Shown: piece after piece, positions 1 through 8,402 of the stretch
Layout: the number at the start of each line of letters is the position of its first letter
Numbering within the stretch: the first letter of the stretch is position 1
Assembly: GCA_963724135.1 (NCBI GenBank)
Contig: CAVRTA010000004.1
Location: 1-64,000, forward strand
Source of the DNA: DATLGB01 sp963724135
GTDB taxonomy: Bacteria; Actinomycetota; Thermoleophilia; Solirubrobacterales; Solirubrobacteraceae
Direction: 5' to 3'
DNA: 64,000 nt
Program-made: the position numbers and the translations under genes
The notes under the pieces: model-generated
What the model saw: the letters and a program-made list of their open reading frames with translations, nothing else
Databases searched by the model: none
Told to the model about the DNA's origin: nothing

Positions 1-1089
1 CTCGACTGCATCATCCTCATGGACGCCGACGGGCGGATCGTCGATTTCAACCCGGCGGCCGTGGCCACGTTCGGCATCAGCGCGAGCAGGCCCTCGGGCA
101 GGAGCTGGCGACGCTGGTCATCCCCGTGGATCTACGCGAGGCGCACCGTGCTGCGCTCGCCCGCTACATCGACACAGGTGCACCGACGATCCTGGACAGG
201 CGGCTCGAGCTGCGAGCGATCCGCGCCGACGGCAGCGAGTTCCCCGCCGAGCTGACCGTCACCGACATCGGCACTCCCGAGCAGCGACTGTTCGCCGGCT
301 TCGTACGTGACATCACCGCGAGTGTGCAGGCTCGCGACGAGCTGGCGGCGGCCGAGCGGCGCGCGCGTCACATCGCACAGACGCTGCAGCGCAGCCTGCT
401 GCCCCCGGCGCTGCCGGAGCCCGACCGGATCGAGCTCGCGGCTGTCTTCCTACCCGTCGGCGACGGCACCGAGCTCGGCGGCGACTTCTACGACGTGTTC
501 GACAGGGACCGGGCAGGTGGGGCATCGTCATCGGCGACGTCGTCGGAAAGGGCATCGAGGCCGCTGCGGCGACCGCGCTGGCGCGCTTCACCCTGCGCGC
601 TGCGGCAGTACCGGACGATCGATCACCCGCCGCGCTGCTCGCCGTCCTCAACGACCAGCTGCTGCGGCAGATGCCGACCCAGTTCTGTTCCGTCGCCTAC
701 GCCGAGGTGGACACGGCCGCTCCGGGAATCTCCGTGCGGCTCAGCGCCGGCGGCCACCCGCTCCCGTTCCTGTTGCGAAGCGACGGCGACGTTCGTCCAG
801 CCGGGCGTCATGGCTCGCTGCTCGGAGCGGTCGACACCCGGTCCTCGAGGATGTGGACCTCCAGCTCGGCCCCGGCGATGCGCTTGTCTTCTACACCGAC
901 GGCGTCACGGAATCGCCGACGGTCGACGGCCGCCTCGGCGAGGACCGGCTCGGAGAGCTGCTCGCCGGCTGCTGCGGCGAGCCCGCGAGCACGATCGCCG
1001 AGCGCATCGAGCACGCCGCGACCGCCGACTCCGACGTTGAGCACCCGCGGCGCGACGACATCGCCGTCGTCGTGGTGCGGGCGCTCTAG
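1..1089 (+). CDS. PAS-domain SpoIIE-type phosphatase, 5' partial, frame-disrupted
   Basis: Ser/Thr phosphatase of the PP2C/SpoIIE family, expected to dephosphorylate a STAS-type anti-anti-sigma factor. The start lies outside the window. The N-terminal part is a PAS sensor (DADGRIVDFNPAA, then RADGSEFPAELTV and FVRDITA). The phosphatase begins at TLQRSLLPP and shows GGDFYDVF, then IGDVVGKG, FCSVAYAEVD, LSAGGHPLPF, LVFYTDGVTE and a final DDIAVVVVRAL. These pieces lie in frames 1, 3, 2 and 1, with switches near 95, 515 and 840, so three indels break one gene. Its 3' end overlaps the convergent P450 gene by four bases. Family assignment is secure; intactness is not. Confidence 0.8.
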
Positions 1090-2495
1090 AGCGGGCGCAG
1101 CCCGATCGGCAGGCCGTCGGCGGGCAGGGGGCCGGTGCCGAAGGTCATCGGCGGCTCGTAGCGGGGCGGCACGCTCCACCGGTTGCGCAGCAGCAGCTGG
1201 TGCAGGATCGCCTTGACCTCCATGCCACCGAAGTGCATCCCGATGCACTTGTGCACGTTGCCGCCGAACGGCGTCCACGCGTACTTGTGCGAGAGGTCCT
1301 CACGGCGCTCGTCGCTGAAACGCTCGGGGTCGAAGCCGTCGGGCTCGCGCCACCACGGCTCCATGCGCTGCGACGGGTAGATGCCCAGCATGATCCTGGT
1401 CCCGGCCGGCACGTAGCGGCCCTGGATCTGCGTGTCGGAAAGCGCCTGGCGCGCGAGCATCCCGACGGGCGCGCACATGCGCAGCGTCTCCTTCATCACG
1501 AGGTCGAGCGACGGCAGCGCGTCGAGGTCGTCGTAGCCGATCGCAGGCTTGGAGAGCGCCAGTGACTCGGCGCGCAGGCGTTCCTGCCACTCGGGATGCC
1601 GCGCGAGGAAGTAGGCCATCATCGCGAGGGTGATGGTGCTCGTGTCGTGAGCGGCCATGAGCACGAAGATCATGTGATTGACGACGTCGTCGTCGGAGAA
1701 GCGGTCGCCCTGCTCGCTCTCGGCGCGGCACAGGACGCTGAACAGGTCGGCGCCGTCGCCGGCCCGCTTGGCCGGCAGCAGGGCGCGGAAGTACTGCTCG
1801 AGCACGCGCCGCCCGGCGAGCCCGCGGTGCCAGGTCAGCCCCGGGACGTCGGCGCGCAGGATCGCCTGGCCGCCGTGCACGGTGTCGACGAAGGCCTTGT
1901 TGATGCGGTCGGAGTCCGCGCCGGGGTCGGCGCCGACGAAGACCGCTGTCGCGATGTCGAGGGTGAGCTCCTTCGCGCGCGCGTAGAACCTGAAGCCGCG
2001 CTCGGGCTGCCAGCGAGCCAGGCCCCGGGCGATCGCGGGGTTCATCGCGTCCAGGTACGAGACCAGCCGCTCGCGCTTGAAGGCCTCCTGCATGATGCGG
2101 CGGTGGTGGCGGTGCTCGTCGAAGTCCATGAGCATCACGCCGCGGTGGAAGAACGGGCCGATGAAGTACTCCCAGCCCTCCCTGTTGGCGAACGTCTTGT
2201 CGCGGTTGGTGAGCACCTCCTCGATGCCGTCGGGGCCGAGGACGCTCACCACCTTGGTCCCGAGCACCCGCCCCCACGAGACCGGGCCGAAGCGCTCGTG
2301 GGCGCGCCGGGCGAACCCCAGCGGGTCGTCGAAGACCCCGATCGAGTGGCCGACCACGGGGAGCCCGGGGTCGCCCATCACGGGCTCGAGTCCGCTGCCC
2401 GCGGGCGGCTTCGCGAGCGGGCGCGTGACCTCCGGTACGAGGTCGATGATCGACGCCGCCACGCCGCGCGCCCGGATCGCCAGCGGCGCGCTCAC
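1086..2495 (-). CDS. cytochrome P450
   Basis: Haem-thiolate monooxygenase of 469 residues. Visible signatures are the I-helix oxygen-binding segment MAAHDTSTIT, the K-helix ExxR (KETLRM), the PERF region, and the haem loop FGGNVHKCIGMHFGG with the cysteine ligand. The GTG start at 2495 is chosen because it overlaps the stop of the upstream secreted-protein gene as GTGA; the open frame continues upstream but that part looks non-coding. No ferredoxin or reductase partner is adjacent, so the redox partner and substrate are unknown. The N-terminal stretch DPGLPVVGHSIGVFDDP is typical of soluble bacterial P450s of the CYP51/CYP120-like kind; the subfamily is not assigned. Confidence 0.92.
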   Translation of the reverse strand: MSAPLAIRARGVAASIIDLVPEVTRPLAKPPAGSGLEPVMGDPGLPVVGHSIGVFDDPLGFARRAHERFGPVSWGRVLGTKVVSVLGPDGIEEVLTNRDKTFANREGWEYFIGPFFHRGVMLMDFDEHRHHRRIMQEAFKRERLVSYLDAMNPAIARGLARWQPERGFRFYARAKELTLDIATAVFVGADPGADSDRINKAFVDTVHGGQAILRADVPGLTWHRGLAGRRVLEQYFRALLPAKRAGDGADLFSVLCRAESEQGDRFSDDDVVNHMIFVLMAAHDTSTITLAMMAYFLARHPEWQERLRAESLALSKPAIGYDDLDALPSLDLVMKETLRMCAPVGMLARQALSDTQIQGRYVPAGTRIMLGIYPSQRMEPWWREPDGFDPERFSDERREDLSHKYAWTPFGGNVHKCIGMHFGGMEVKAILHQLLLRNRWSVPPRYEPPMTFGTGPLPADGLPIGLRPL

Positions 2496-2857
2496 ATCTG
2501 CTCGTCGCAGGGGATCCTGAGGTCCTTCGCGACCCTGGGGGGCGTGTCGGGCACAGGGCAGTCGAAGCTGCTGCCCACGGTCACGAACTGCCACTTCCCG
2601 CCCTTGCGGCGCAGGATCACGATCCCGTCCGCGGCATGTGGCCTGCAGTCCGGGTCATCGAACTTCCGGCCCTTGAAGTGCATCCGCGCCCACCGCTCGT
2701 TGACGGTCGAGACGCGGATCTTCACGCACTCGGCGGGGACGTCGAACGTCTTCGCGATCGCCCGCCGCTCCCCGGCCGTCGGGCGCCGCTGGGCGGTCGC
2801 GGACGCAGCGGTCACCAGCAGGCCCAGCAACACAACCACCGTGGCAAGTCGTCGCAT
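2492..2857 (-). CDS. small secreted protein of unknown function
   Basis: A 121-residue protein with a clear signal peptide (MRRLATVVVLLGLLVTAASATA). The mature part has three cysteines (AECVKI, DPDCRP, FDCPVPD) and a fourth near the C-terminus (RIPCDEQM), so two disulfides are possible. No known domain is recognised. Its stop overlaps the P450 start by four bases, so the two genes are translationally coupled. It starts nine bases after the end of the STAS gene and probably shares its transcript. It could be a small extracytoplasmic ligand-binding or stability protein, but the sequence gives no direct clue. Confidence 0.7.
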   Translation of the reverse strand: MRRLATVVVLLGLLVTAASATAQRRPTAGERRAIAKTFDVPAECVKIRVSTVNERWARMHFKGRKFDDPDCRPHAADGIVILRRKGGKWQFVTVGSSFDCPVPDTPPRVAKDLRIPCDEQM

Positions 2858-2866
2858 CGGCGGGTT

Positions 2867-3175
2867 CTATCCCATCACGAACGGGATGCGCTCGTGCAGG
2901 CCCGTGATCTCGAACACGCGGTGAACGGACTCGGGGCCGGCGATCAGCGCGAAATCGGCGTGCTTGGCGAGCTGGTCGAGGATCAGCTTCAGGCCGCTCG
3001 AGTCGAGAAAGCTCACGCTCCGGAGGTCCAGGACGACCTGCCGGACGCCGGTGCCCGCGGCCTCGTCAAGCCGGCGCCGCAGCGCCGGAACGGTCGAGAG
3101 GTCGATCTCGCCCTTCGGCGCCACGACCACGCGGTCGCCGTCGGGGTTCACGTCGATCTCGAACGGAAGCATCAT
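2867..3175 (-). CDS. STAS-domain anti-anti-sigma factor
   Basis: A 102-residue single STAS domain of the SpoIIAA/RsbV type. These proteins bind an anti-sigma kinase when dephosphorylated and so release the sigma factor. The domain opens with the KGEIDLST strand and has the conserved helix start VSFLDSSGLKLI, whose serine is the usual phosphorylation site. It starts three bases after the stop of the MASE1-SpoIIE phosphatase gene, on the same strand. This fits a phosphatase/antagonist pair made from one message. No RsbW-like kinase is in the window. Start ATG 3175 is followed directly by a second ATG, either of which would serve. Confidence 0.9.
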   Translation of the reverse strand: MMLPFEIDVNPDGDRVVVAPKGEIDLSTVPALRRRLDEAAGTGVRQVVLDLRSVSFLDSSGLKLILDQLAKHADFALIAGPESVHRVFEITGLHERIPFVMG

Positions 3176-3178
3176 CGG

Positions 3179-4756
3179 TCATGCTGCCAGGCGGACCACG
3201 AGGATCACGACGTCGTCGCGCGGCTCGCCCGCCGCCTGGCCCAGCACCGCGTCGTAGATCCCGCCCGCGATCTCCTCGGCGCTGCGGCCGGAGACCGACC
3301 GCAGGATGGCAGCGACGTCGGCCGGCGCCAGGGCCCGCGCAGGTGCGTACGCGTCGGTGAGGCCGTCGGTGTAGATCACGAGCGCGTCGCCGCGGGCCAG
3401 GGCGATGCGCTCGTCCGCGAACGCCGGGTTGGGGTCGAGGCCGAGCGCGATGGCCGACCGCCCCACCTCCAGCGTCTGCCCGTCGGCGCGCAGCACGAAC
3501 GGAAGGGGGTGCCCCCCGATGCCGAGGGTCACGTCGGCGCGGTCGGCACCGAGATCCAGGCGGGCGTAGACCACGGTGCAGAACTCGTTCTCCTCGCGCT
3601 GGCGGCGCATCGCGTCGTTGAGACGCTCCAGGACGCGGCTGGGCGTCTGCTCGTGTGCGGCCGCCTCGCGCAGCGTGTATCGCGCCAGCGCGGTGACCGC
3701 GGCCGCCTCCGGCCCCTTCCCCCAGACGTCGCCGACGACGATCGCCCAGCTGTCCTCGCCGACGTCGAACACGTCGTAGAAATCACCGCCCACGCGGTAG
3801 CCCTCACCGGCGGGGCGGAAGCGGACGCCGAGCTCGACCCGCGGGATCGCCGGCAGCTCAGGCGGCAGCAGGCTCTCCTGCAGCGTCCGCGCGATGTGAC
3901 GCGTGACCGCCTCCGCGCGGCGGCGCTCGCTGATGACCGCCGCCAGCGTGATCATCGTGATCGCGATCACCCCGAAGTACGTCTGGGCCAGCAGCAGGCT
4001 GTCGTCCGGGTTCGCGCGCACGAACGGTCCCTGCTCGCCGGCGGTGAAGGCCACCGCGATCACCGCGACCGCCAGGCTGCCGAGGGTCGCCCCCGTCTGC
4101 TGGAACCGCAGCACCGCCCAGATCAGCAGCGGCAGCAGGAGGTAGGCGACGTTCGTGCTCTCCTGGAAGATGATCAGGCTCAGGCCGATCAGCGCCACCG
4201 CGAGGAACACGGCCTCCGCCGGCCGTCGCAGGTCGCGCCCCAGCGGCCAGCGCGTCGCGGCCACCAGGAGCACCGGCGCGACGAGCAGGTCGCCGCCCAT
4301 GTCGCCGAGCCACCACACCCGCCACACCGAGGCCAGGTCCGACGCCTGGACCTCGTCGCCGACGAGCAGGCTCAGCACGCCGATGCTGGCCGACACCGCG
4401 GTGCTCACCACCCCGGCGAGGACGACCAGGACCCCCACGTCGCGCACGCGCTGCAGCGACGGCTGGAACCCGGCCCGCTGCAGCAGGTAGGCCCCGGTGA
4501 GCGCCTCCAGCGTGTTGCCCGCGGTGATGCCGAGCACGGTGATCACGGGGACGCCGGTCCACGCGTTGGCCAGCAGGGCGCCGAGCGCCACGCCGGGCCA
4601 CGCCCAGCGCCCGAACAGCACCAGAGCCGCCAGCGCGATGCCGGTCGGCGGCCAGATCGCGGTGACGCTGCTGGTGGCGAAGGCCAGGCTCAGCCCCAGC
4701 TTGGCCGCCCCGTAGTAGGCAGCTGCGATCAGCCCGATCAGGGCGGCGCGCCTCAC
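3179..4756 (-). CDS. MASE1 membrane sensor with SpoIIE phosphatase domain
   Basis: A 525-residue membrane-bound phosphatase. Residues 1 to about 280 form a MASE1 sensor of about eight helices, with IWPPTGIALAALVL and WLGDMGGDLLVAPVLL typical of that family. A short linker (ISERRRAEAVTRHIARTLQ) leads to the SpoIIE domain: SLLPPELPAIP, GGDFYDVFDVG, IVVGDVWGKG, LGIGGHPLPFVL, ALVIYTDGLTDA and RDDVVILVVRLAA. The metal-binding aspartates are present, so it should be active. It is the first gene of a run that continues with the STAS protein, the likely substrate, and possibly the small secreted protein and the P450. The signal sensed by MASE1 domains is not generally known. Confidence 0.92.
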   Translation of the reverse strand: MRRAALIGLIAAAYYGAAKLGLSLAFATSSVTAIWPPTGIALAALVLFGRWAWPGVALGALLANAWTGVPVITVLGITAGNTLEALTGAYLLQRAGFQPSLQRVRDVGVLVVLAGVVSTAVSASIGVLSLLVGDEVQASDLASVWRVWWLGDMGGDLLVAPVLLVAATRWPLGRDLRRPAEAVFLAVALIGLSLIIFQESTNVAYLLLPLLIWAVLRFQQTGATLGSLAVAVIAVAFTAGEQGPFVRANPDDSLLLAQTYFGVIAITMITLAAVISERRRAEAVTRHIARTLQESLLPPELPAIPRVELGVRFRPAGEGYRVGGDFYDVFDVGEDSWAIVVGDVWGKGPEAAAVTALARYTLREAAAHEQTPSRVLERLNDAMRRQREENEFCTVVYARLDLGADRADVTLGIGGHPLPFVLRADGQTLEVGRSAIALGLDPNPAFADERIALARGDALVIYTDGLTDAYAPARALAPADVAAILRSVSGRSAEEIAGGIYDAVLGQAAGEPRDDVVILVVRLAA

Positions 4757-4799
4757 GCGCGGAATCTACCTGGAGCGGCAGGCCGTGGCGGACGTTTGT

Positions 4800-5282
4800 C
4801 TAGCCGCCGGGGCTCCAGAGGCTCGCGACGAGATCGACCGCGCCGCTGACGACATCGAGCATCCCGGTCGATGCCATCGCAGCGGCCGAGCCCGACGACC
4901 CCGGCGAAACGGTCGCCTCGAACCGCCGCCTGCGCCCCCGCATGGGCTCGAGCTCGCCGGCGTCCAGCCAGATGCCCCCGCACGAACCGCACTCGTCGAG
5001 CAGGACTCCCTTCTCCTCGCGCGGACGCAGCGGCGTCAGGCCCGGGCAGCGCGGGCACGCCCTGAAGCCGGGCTCGGGCACGCGCTGAGACGGCGTGCCG
5101 GACAGGAGCGCGGCTTCGTCCTTTCCGAGCTTTCGCAACTCGTCGGCATCCAGCCACACGCCACCGCATGCGCCGCACAGATCCACGGCGATCGGCCCTG
5201 CGGCCAGCTCGCCCATCGACCCTCCGCAACCCGGACAGCGCAACACGAGACCGTTATCGGCGCGGTTGGCTGTCTTCCGCAC
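4800..5282 (-). CDS. zf-TFIIB double zinc-ribbon protein
   Basis: A 160-residue protein with two zf-TFIIB zinc ribbons. The first is LRCPGCGG followed by LCGACGGVWLDADEL; the second is RACPRCPGLTPL followed by ECGSCGGIWLDAGEL. Each supplies two CxxC pairs for one zinc. The C-terminal 50 residues are low-complexity and end in a weakly hydrophobic segment (LDVVSGAVDLVASLW). Such proteins are widespread in bacteria and mostly uncharacterised; binding of nucleic acid or protein is inferred from the ribbon fold. A 10-bp perfect inverted repeat lies 54 bases upstream of the start (5336-5357). Confidence 0.85.
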   Translation of the reverse strand: MRKTANRADNGLVLRCPGCGGSMGELAAGPIAVDLCGACGGVWLDADELRKLGKDEAALLSGTPSQRVPEPGFRACPRCPGLTPLRPREEKGVLLDECGSCGGIWLDAGELEPMRGRRRRFEATVSPGSSGSAAAMASTGMLDVVSGAVDLVASLWSPGG

Positions 5283-5335
5283 TGCGGGGCACGAGCGCGG
5301 CTGCCGGCGCGTCGACGCCCGCGCCCGCCGGTCAA

Positions 5336-5357
5336 TCGCGGTTCACATGAACCGCGA
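5336..5357. promoter_or_regulatory. perfect 10-bp inverted repeat upstream of the zf-TFIIB gene
   Basis: TCGCGGTTCA and TGAACCGCGA flank a two-base CA centre. The symmetry and the position, 54 bases before the start at 5282, suggest a dimeric repressor site or a promoter-proximal hairpin. No T-run follows on either side, so it is not a standard terminator. Function is inferred. Confidence 0.45.
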
Positions 5358-5420
5358 CTGCGACAGAAGTGCGCAGAGATTTCGCAGAATCAGCGGAGGG
5401 GCGAGCCCTCTCCGGCTTCG

Positions 5421-5451
5421 CCTAGGTGTAGTTCCTGGGCACGTTGTTCGG
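5421..5451 (-). repeat. dispersed repeat, copy 1 (inverted)
   Basis: The reverse complement reads CCGAACAACGTGCCCAGGAA then CTACACCTAGG. It matches the end of the copies at 5838-5979 and 9578-9718, and a weaker match continues to about 5510. It lies in a stretch (5283-5972) without a convincing gene: open frames there are arginine/serine-rich shadows on both strands. Confidence 0.6.
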
Positions 5452-5670
5452 AGACCTCCGTCGGCCGCGGCGCGCGCAGCTCGCCAGCTCTGCAGTCGTC
5501 AGACCGCGACCGACCGCGCGATTACGGCGCCGGTCGGACCGAGCTTGGTCTGTTTTACACCCACTGGATGTAATTGGCGCCACGGGCGACCGCCGGAGCG
5601 CTCGCACCCCTCCATTACCGGCGCCGTCGGACACGGGCACGGTGATCGCCAGGTAAGCGCTGAACGCGCG

Positions 5671-5745
5671 CCCGCCCGAAACGTGCCTGGGTCTTACACC
5701 TAGGGGCAAGCAGCAAGCACGTTGTTCCGAGCTCGCGCTGCTCCC
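5671..5745. repeat. dispersed repeat, two partial copies in opposite orientation
   Basis: At 5671-5706 a plus-oriented end (ACGTGCCTGGGTCTTACACC then TAGG) is followed at once by a minus-oriented one (GCACGTTGTTCCGAGC, about 5718-5735). The two share the CCTAGG junction, so they are arranged tail to tail. This is the same family as the copies at 5421, 5838 and 9578. Confidence 0.5.
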
Positions 5746-5837
5746 TCCGCGCGGGCGGACCGGTGGCCGGGACCGAAGCCGGCGACGACGGTGAGAGACC
5801 GGGACCAACCGCCTCTGGCGAATTAGGCCCCCATAGG

Positions 5838-5979
5838 GGGTGAAATTCGCCCGCCCCGGAGAAACGTCCTCCCTCATCGCGCCGTCTGACCACGCAACGG
5901 CAGCTGGGCCGGCGACGAGCGGCGCGCGCAGCGGATGGCGCCAACCCCGAACAACGTGCCTGGGTCTTGCGCCTAGGAG
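5838..5979 (+). repeat. dispersed repeat, full-length copy A
   Basis: About 140 bases that align with 9578-9718. Shared blocks are CTCATCGCGCCGTCTG, GAGCGGCGCGCGCAGCGGAT (5919 onward) and CCCCGAACAACGTGCC. The unit ends in CCTAGG, just inside the stop region of the acidic small ORF. A hairpin (GGCGAATT ... AATTCGCC, about 5817-5849, with an inner CCCCC/GGGGG pairing) sits at its left edge. No transposase is associated. Confidence 0.6.
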
Positions 5980-6122
5980 GCGCCGCCCTCCTTGTCGTCC
6001 TCAGCCCACTCGTCCTGCTGCGCCGCCTCGTCCTGCTCCCCGTAGCCGGGCTGGTCGAGTTCCTCTGTCCGGTCGATCTCGTCCGGGCGGTCGGGGTCGT
6101 CGTCTTCGTGGTGCGTCTCCAT
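5973..6122 (-). CDS. small, highly acidic protein of unknown function
   Basis: A 49-residue reading frame starting METHHEDDDPDRPDEIDRTE and ending DEWAEDDKEGGAS. More than half of the residues are Asp, Glu or Gln. Nearly every codon ends in G or C, as in real genes of this window, and the antisense frame looks like a low-quality mirror. It is divergent from the lipoprotein gene at 6165 with a 42-base gap. Similar small acidic proteins of unknown role occur in many actinobacteria. It is real by codon use only; no domain is known. Confidence 0.5.
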   Translation of the reverse strand: METHHEDDDPDRPDEIDRTEELDQPGYGEQDEAAQQDEWAEDDKEGGAS

Positions 6123-6164
6123 CGAGAGATGTCTACAGGACGCCGAGCGGTAGCGTGCACCCGG

Positions 6165-6839
6165 ATGCCACGAGCGGTCGCAGCACTGGCGGTGTGCTGC
6201 GTGCTTGCCGCCTGCGGAGCACAGGGACGAGAAGACACGACGAGCGGTGGGCTCGATTCCGAAGCAGCGGCCGGTTCCCGCACTCGCCCTGAGCAGGTCG
6301 GGCGATGCGAGGGGGTGGGCCGCGTGAGCGGTGGCCGCCTGATCCTGTGCGGGCCCGAACCGAACACTCAGAGTGCGGGCCGCTTCTCCGTTCGTCGGAA
6401 CGGAGAGTCGCGGCGCTTGAGTGTCCGCCACCCGCTCTGGAGGTCGAGCGATGGCCTGATTCACGGATCGTGGGACTGGGCAGCGGCGTCCCCCGACGGC
6501 AGGACGATCCTGGCTCAGTGGAGCGGCGAGTGTGAGATCCCGATGGCGTTCTTCGTCGCTGCTTCGGGCGGCAAGCCGGCCTCGGTCACCGGTCACCACA
6601 CACGCAGGGCCCCGCCGCCGAACTCGATCGCATATGGGTGGAGCACGGACGGTCGCGCAATCGTCATCGTTCCCCGCCGGCCCGGGTGCGGCGGCGCTGA
6701 CGGCTCGGGAGTGTTCCTGATCGAGGTGAACGGGCGAAAGAAGCGGATCGCGCCCGCTCCCGAACCCGGCGCGCCCGAGCCACAGCTGTCGCTGCGTCCG
6801 CGCAGCGTCCGCGAGGTCAAGCGGGCGCTTTCCGGCTGA
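6165..6839 (+). CDS. predicted lipoprotein of unknown function
   Basis: A 224-residue protein beginning MPRAVAALAVCCVLAACGAQ, a short signal sequence with a lipobox (LAAC), so the cysteine should be lipidated and the protein held on the outer face of the membrane. The mature part resembles a repeat-poor beta-propeller or TolB-like fold (ASPDGRTILAQWSGECE, YGWSTDGRAIVIVP), but I do not assign a family. The start at 6165 is preferred over the long upstream extension because it gives the lipobox at the right distance. Two CxxxxC-type pairs may form disulfides. Confidence 0.7.
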   Translation: MPRAVAALAVCCVLAACGAQGREDTTSGGLDSEAAAGSRTRPEQVGRCEGVGRVSGGRLILCGPEPNTQSAGRFSVRRNGESRRLSVRHPLWRSSDGLIHGSWDWAAASPDGRTILAQWSGECEIPMAFFVAASGGKPASVTGHHTRRAPPPNSIAYGWSTDGRAIVIVPRRPGCGGADGSGVFLIEVNGRKKRIAPAPEPGAPEPQLSLRPRSVREVKRALSG

Positions 6840-7046
6840 GGCGGCCCACCGCAATCGGCTGACACTGCCCGGTCGCAACCCCGGGTCCGCGAGGCAGACG
6901 AGCATCGGGTGATTCTGCTCGCCGAACCCGTCGAACGTGTCCGCTATGGAAGCTTTCGACGCGTTCGGCGCTCGACGCAGGTATCGGCTCATCTTGTCCT
7001 CGGCATCGGTTGCCTACGCTCGCCGCCGCGGTTAGCGTGGCCGGTG

Positions 7047-8402
7047 ATGATTCTCGCCTACGCCGCCGCCGCAGTCTTCACGGTCGCGCCGTCGGGCAGC
7101 GACGCCAATCCGGGCACGGCCGAGCAGCCGTGGCGCACGATCTCCCACGCCGCCAGGACGGTCGGTCCCGGCGACGTCGTCGACGTGCGCGCGGGCACGT
7201 ACCGCGAGCGCGTCGTGATGCGTGCCGACGGGGCGACGTTCCGCGCCCATCCCGGTGAGTCCGTCGTGATCACGCGCCGCCGCGGGCCGGAGATCGTGAA
7301 CATCCGCGGACGCCGTGACATCACCTTCGAGGGCTTCGAGCTGCGCGGCCTGCGGGGAGACGGTGCCGGGGTCCGCGTCTCCGGCCGCTCGTCGGGGATC
7401 GTGCTCCGGGGACTCGAGATCCACGACATCCGCACGGACGGCGACGCCCACGGCATCCTCGTTTCCGGCGACAGGCCGATCACCGACGTGACGATCGAGG
7501 ACAACCACGTCCACGACCTCGAGCTGGGCTCGAGCGAGGCCGTCGTGCTCAACGGCGACGTGAGCGGGTGGCGGGTCGTCGGCAACAGGGTCGCCAACGT
7601 CAACAACATCGGCATCGACGCGATCGGCTACGAGCGCACCGCGCCGCGCAACGACCGCGCGCGCAACGGCCTGATCGCGCTCAACCAGGTCTCGGAGGTC
7701 GACACCAAGGGCAATCCCGCGTATCGCGAGAATGGGGGCAACTGCCGCTGCGCCGGGGGGATCTACGTCGACGGCGGCGACGACATCCTGATCGAGCGCA
7801 ACGTGGTCACGCGCTCCAATCTGGGCATCGAGCTGGCCAGCGAGCACAGGCGCGGGCAGACCTCGGACGTACTCGTGCGCAACAACGTCATCCTGGGCAG
7901 CGACGGGCCCGGGATGCCGATCGGAGGCTACGACCGGCGTCGCGGCGCGACCCGGCGCGCGCAGGTCATCAACAACACGATCGTCGGCAGCGACCGGCTG
8001 CGCACGGGCCAGGGCGATCTGTTGCTCAACCACCGCGTCGAGGACTCCGTCTTCCTGAACAACGTGATCGTGGCCGGGCCCCAGGGTCTGCTCGTCGGCA
8101 ATCCCTTCAGGGCCAACACCGGCAACCGCTTCGACGGGAACGTGTGGTTCGCGGCCCGCCGGCCGCGCTGGGCGTGGCGGACGCGCACCCTGCGTTCGTT
8201 CGCCGCCTGGCAGCGCGCCTCGGGCGGCGACGCGGCCGGACGCTTCGCCGATCCCCTGCTCGGTAGCGACGGGCGCCCGGGGGCCGGGTCCCCGGCGATC
8301 GACGCGGGCGTGGCGACCGAACTCGCCGGCGCCGCGGACGTCACGGGAGCCCCGCGCGTCCACGGGGCCGCGATCGACGCAGGCGCGTTCGAGACGGGCT
8401 AG
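7047..8402 (+). CDS. secreted right-handed parallel beta-helix protein
   Basis: A 451-residue exported protein. The start ATG 7047 gives a short signal segment (MILAYAAAAVFTVAPSGSDA), followed by the PWRTISHAARTVGPGDVVDV and GTYRERVVMRADG motifs of DUF1565/pectate-lyase-like proteins. The body is a series of PbH1-type turns (IVLRGLEIHDI, VTIEDNHVHDLE, VVGNRVANVNNIG, ILIERNVVTRSNLG, VLVRNNVILGS, QVINNTIVGS), as expected for a polysaccharide-binding or -cleaving beta-helix. No catalytic residues can be named. It ends PAIDAGVATELAG then AIDAGAFETG, a common end of this family. Its stop codon shares the CTAG at 8399-8402 with the converging GlsB-like gene. Confidence 0.85.
   Translation: MILAYAAAAVFTVAPSGSDANPGTAEQPWRTISHAARTVGPGDVVDVRAGTYRERVVMRADGATFRAHPGESVVITRRRGPEIVNIRGRRDITFEGFELRGLRGDGAGVRVSGRSSGIVLRGLEIHDIRTDGDAHGILVSGDRPITDVTIEDNHVHDLELGSSEAVVLNGDVSGWRVVGNRVANVNNIGIDAIGYERTAPRNDRARNGLIALNQVSEVDTKGNPAYRENGGNCRCAGGIYVDGGDDILIERNVVTRSNLGIELASEHRRGQTSDVLVRNNVILGSDGPGMPIGGYDRRRGATRRAQVINNTIVGSDRLRTGQGDLLLNHRVEDSVFLNNVIVAGPQGLLVGNPFRANTGNRFDGNVWFAARRPRWAWRTRTLRSFAAWQRASGGDAAGRFADPLLGSDGRPGAGSPAIDAGVATELAGAADVTGAPRVHGAAIDAGAFETG

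Noticed and set aside
2636..4849. A 737-codon open frame on the plus strand opposite the STAS and MASE1-SpoIIE genes
   Set aside because: It is a shadow of the minus-strand genes: low complexity, rich in Arg, Gln and Asp, no known motif, and crossed by several gene borders.
5615..6367. A 250-codon minus-strand frame across the repeat block
   Set aside because: Arg/Ser/Pro-rich without domain; its two KTQAR stretches come from two copies of the DNA repeat, not from a protein motif.
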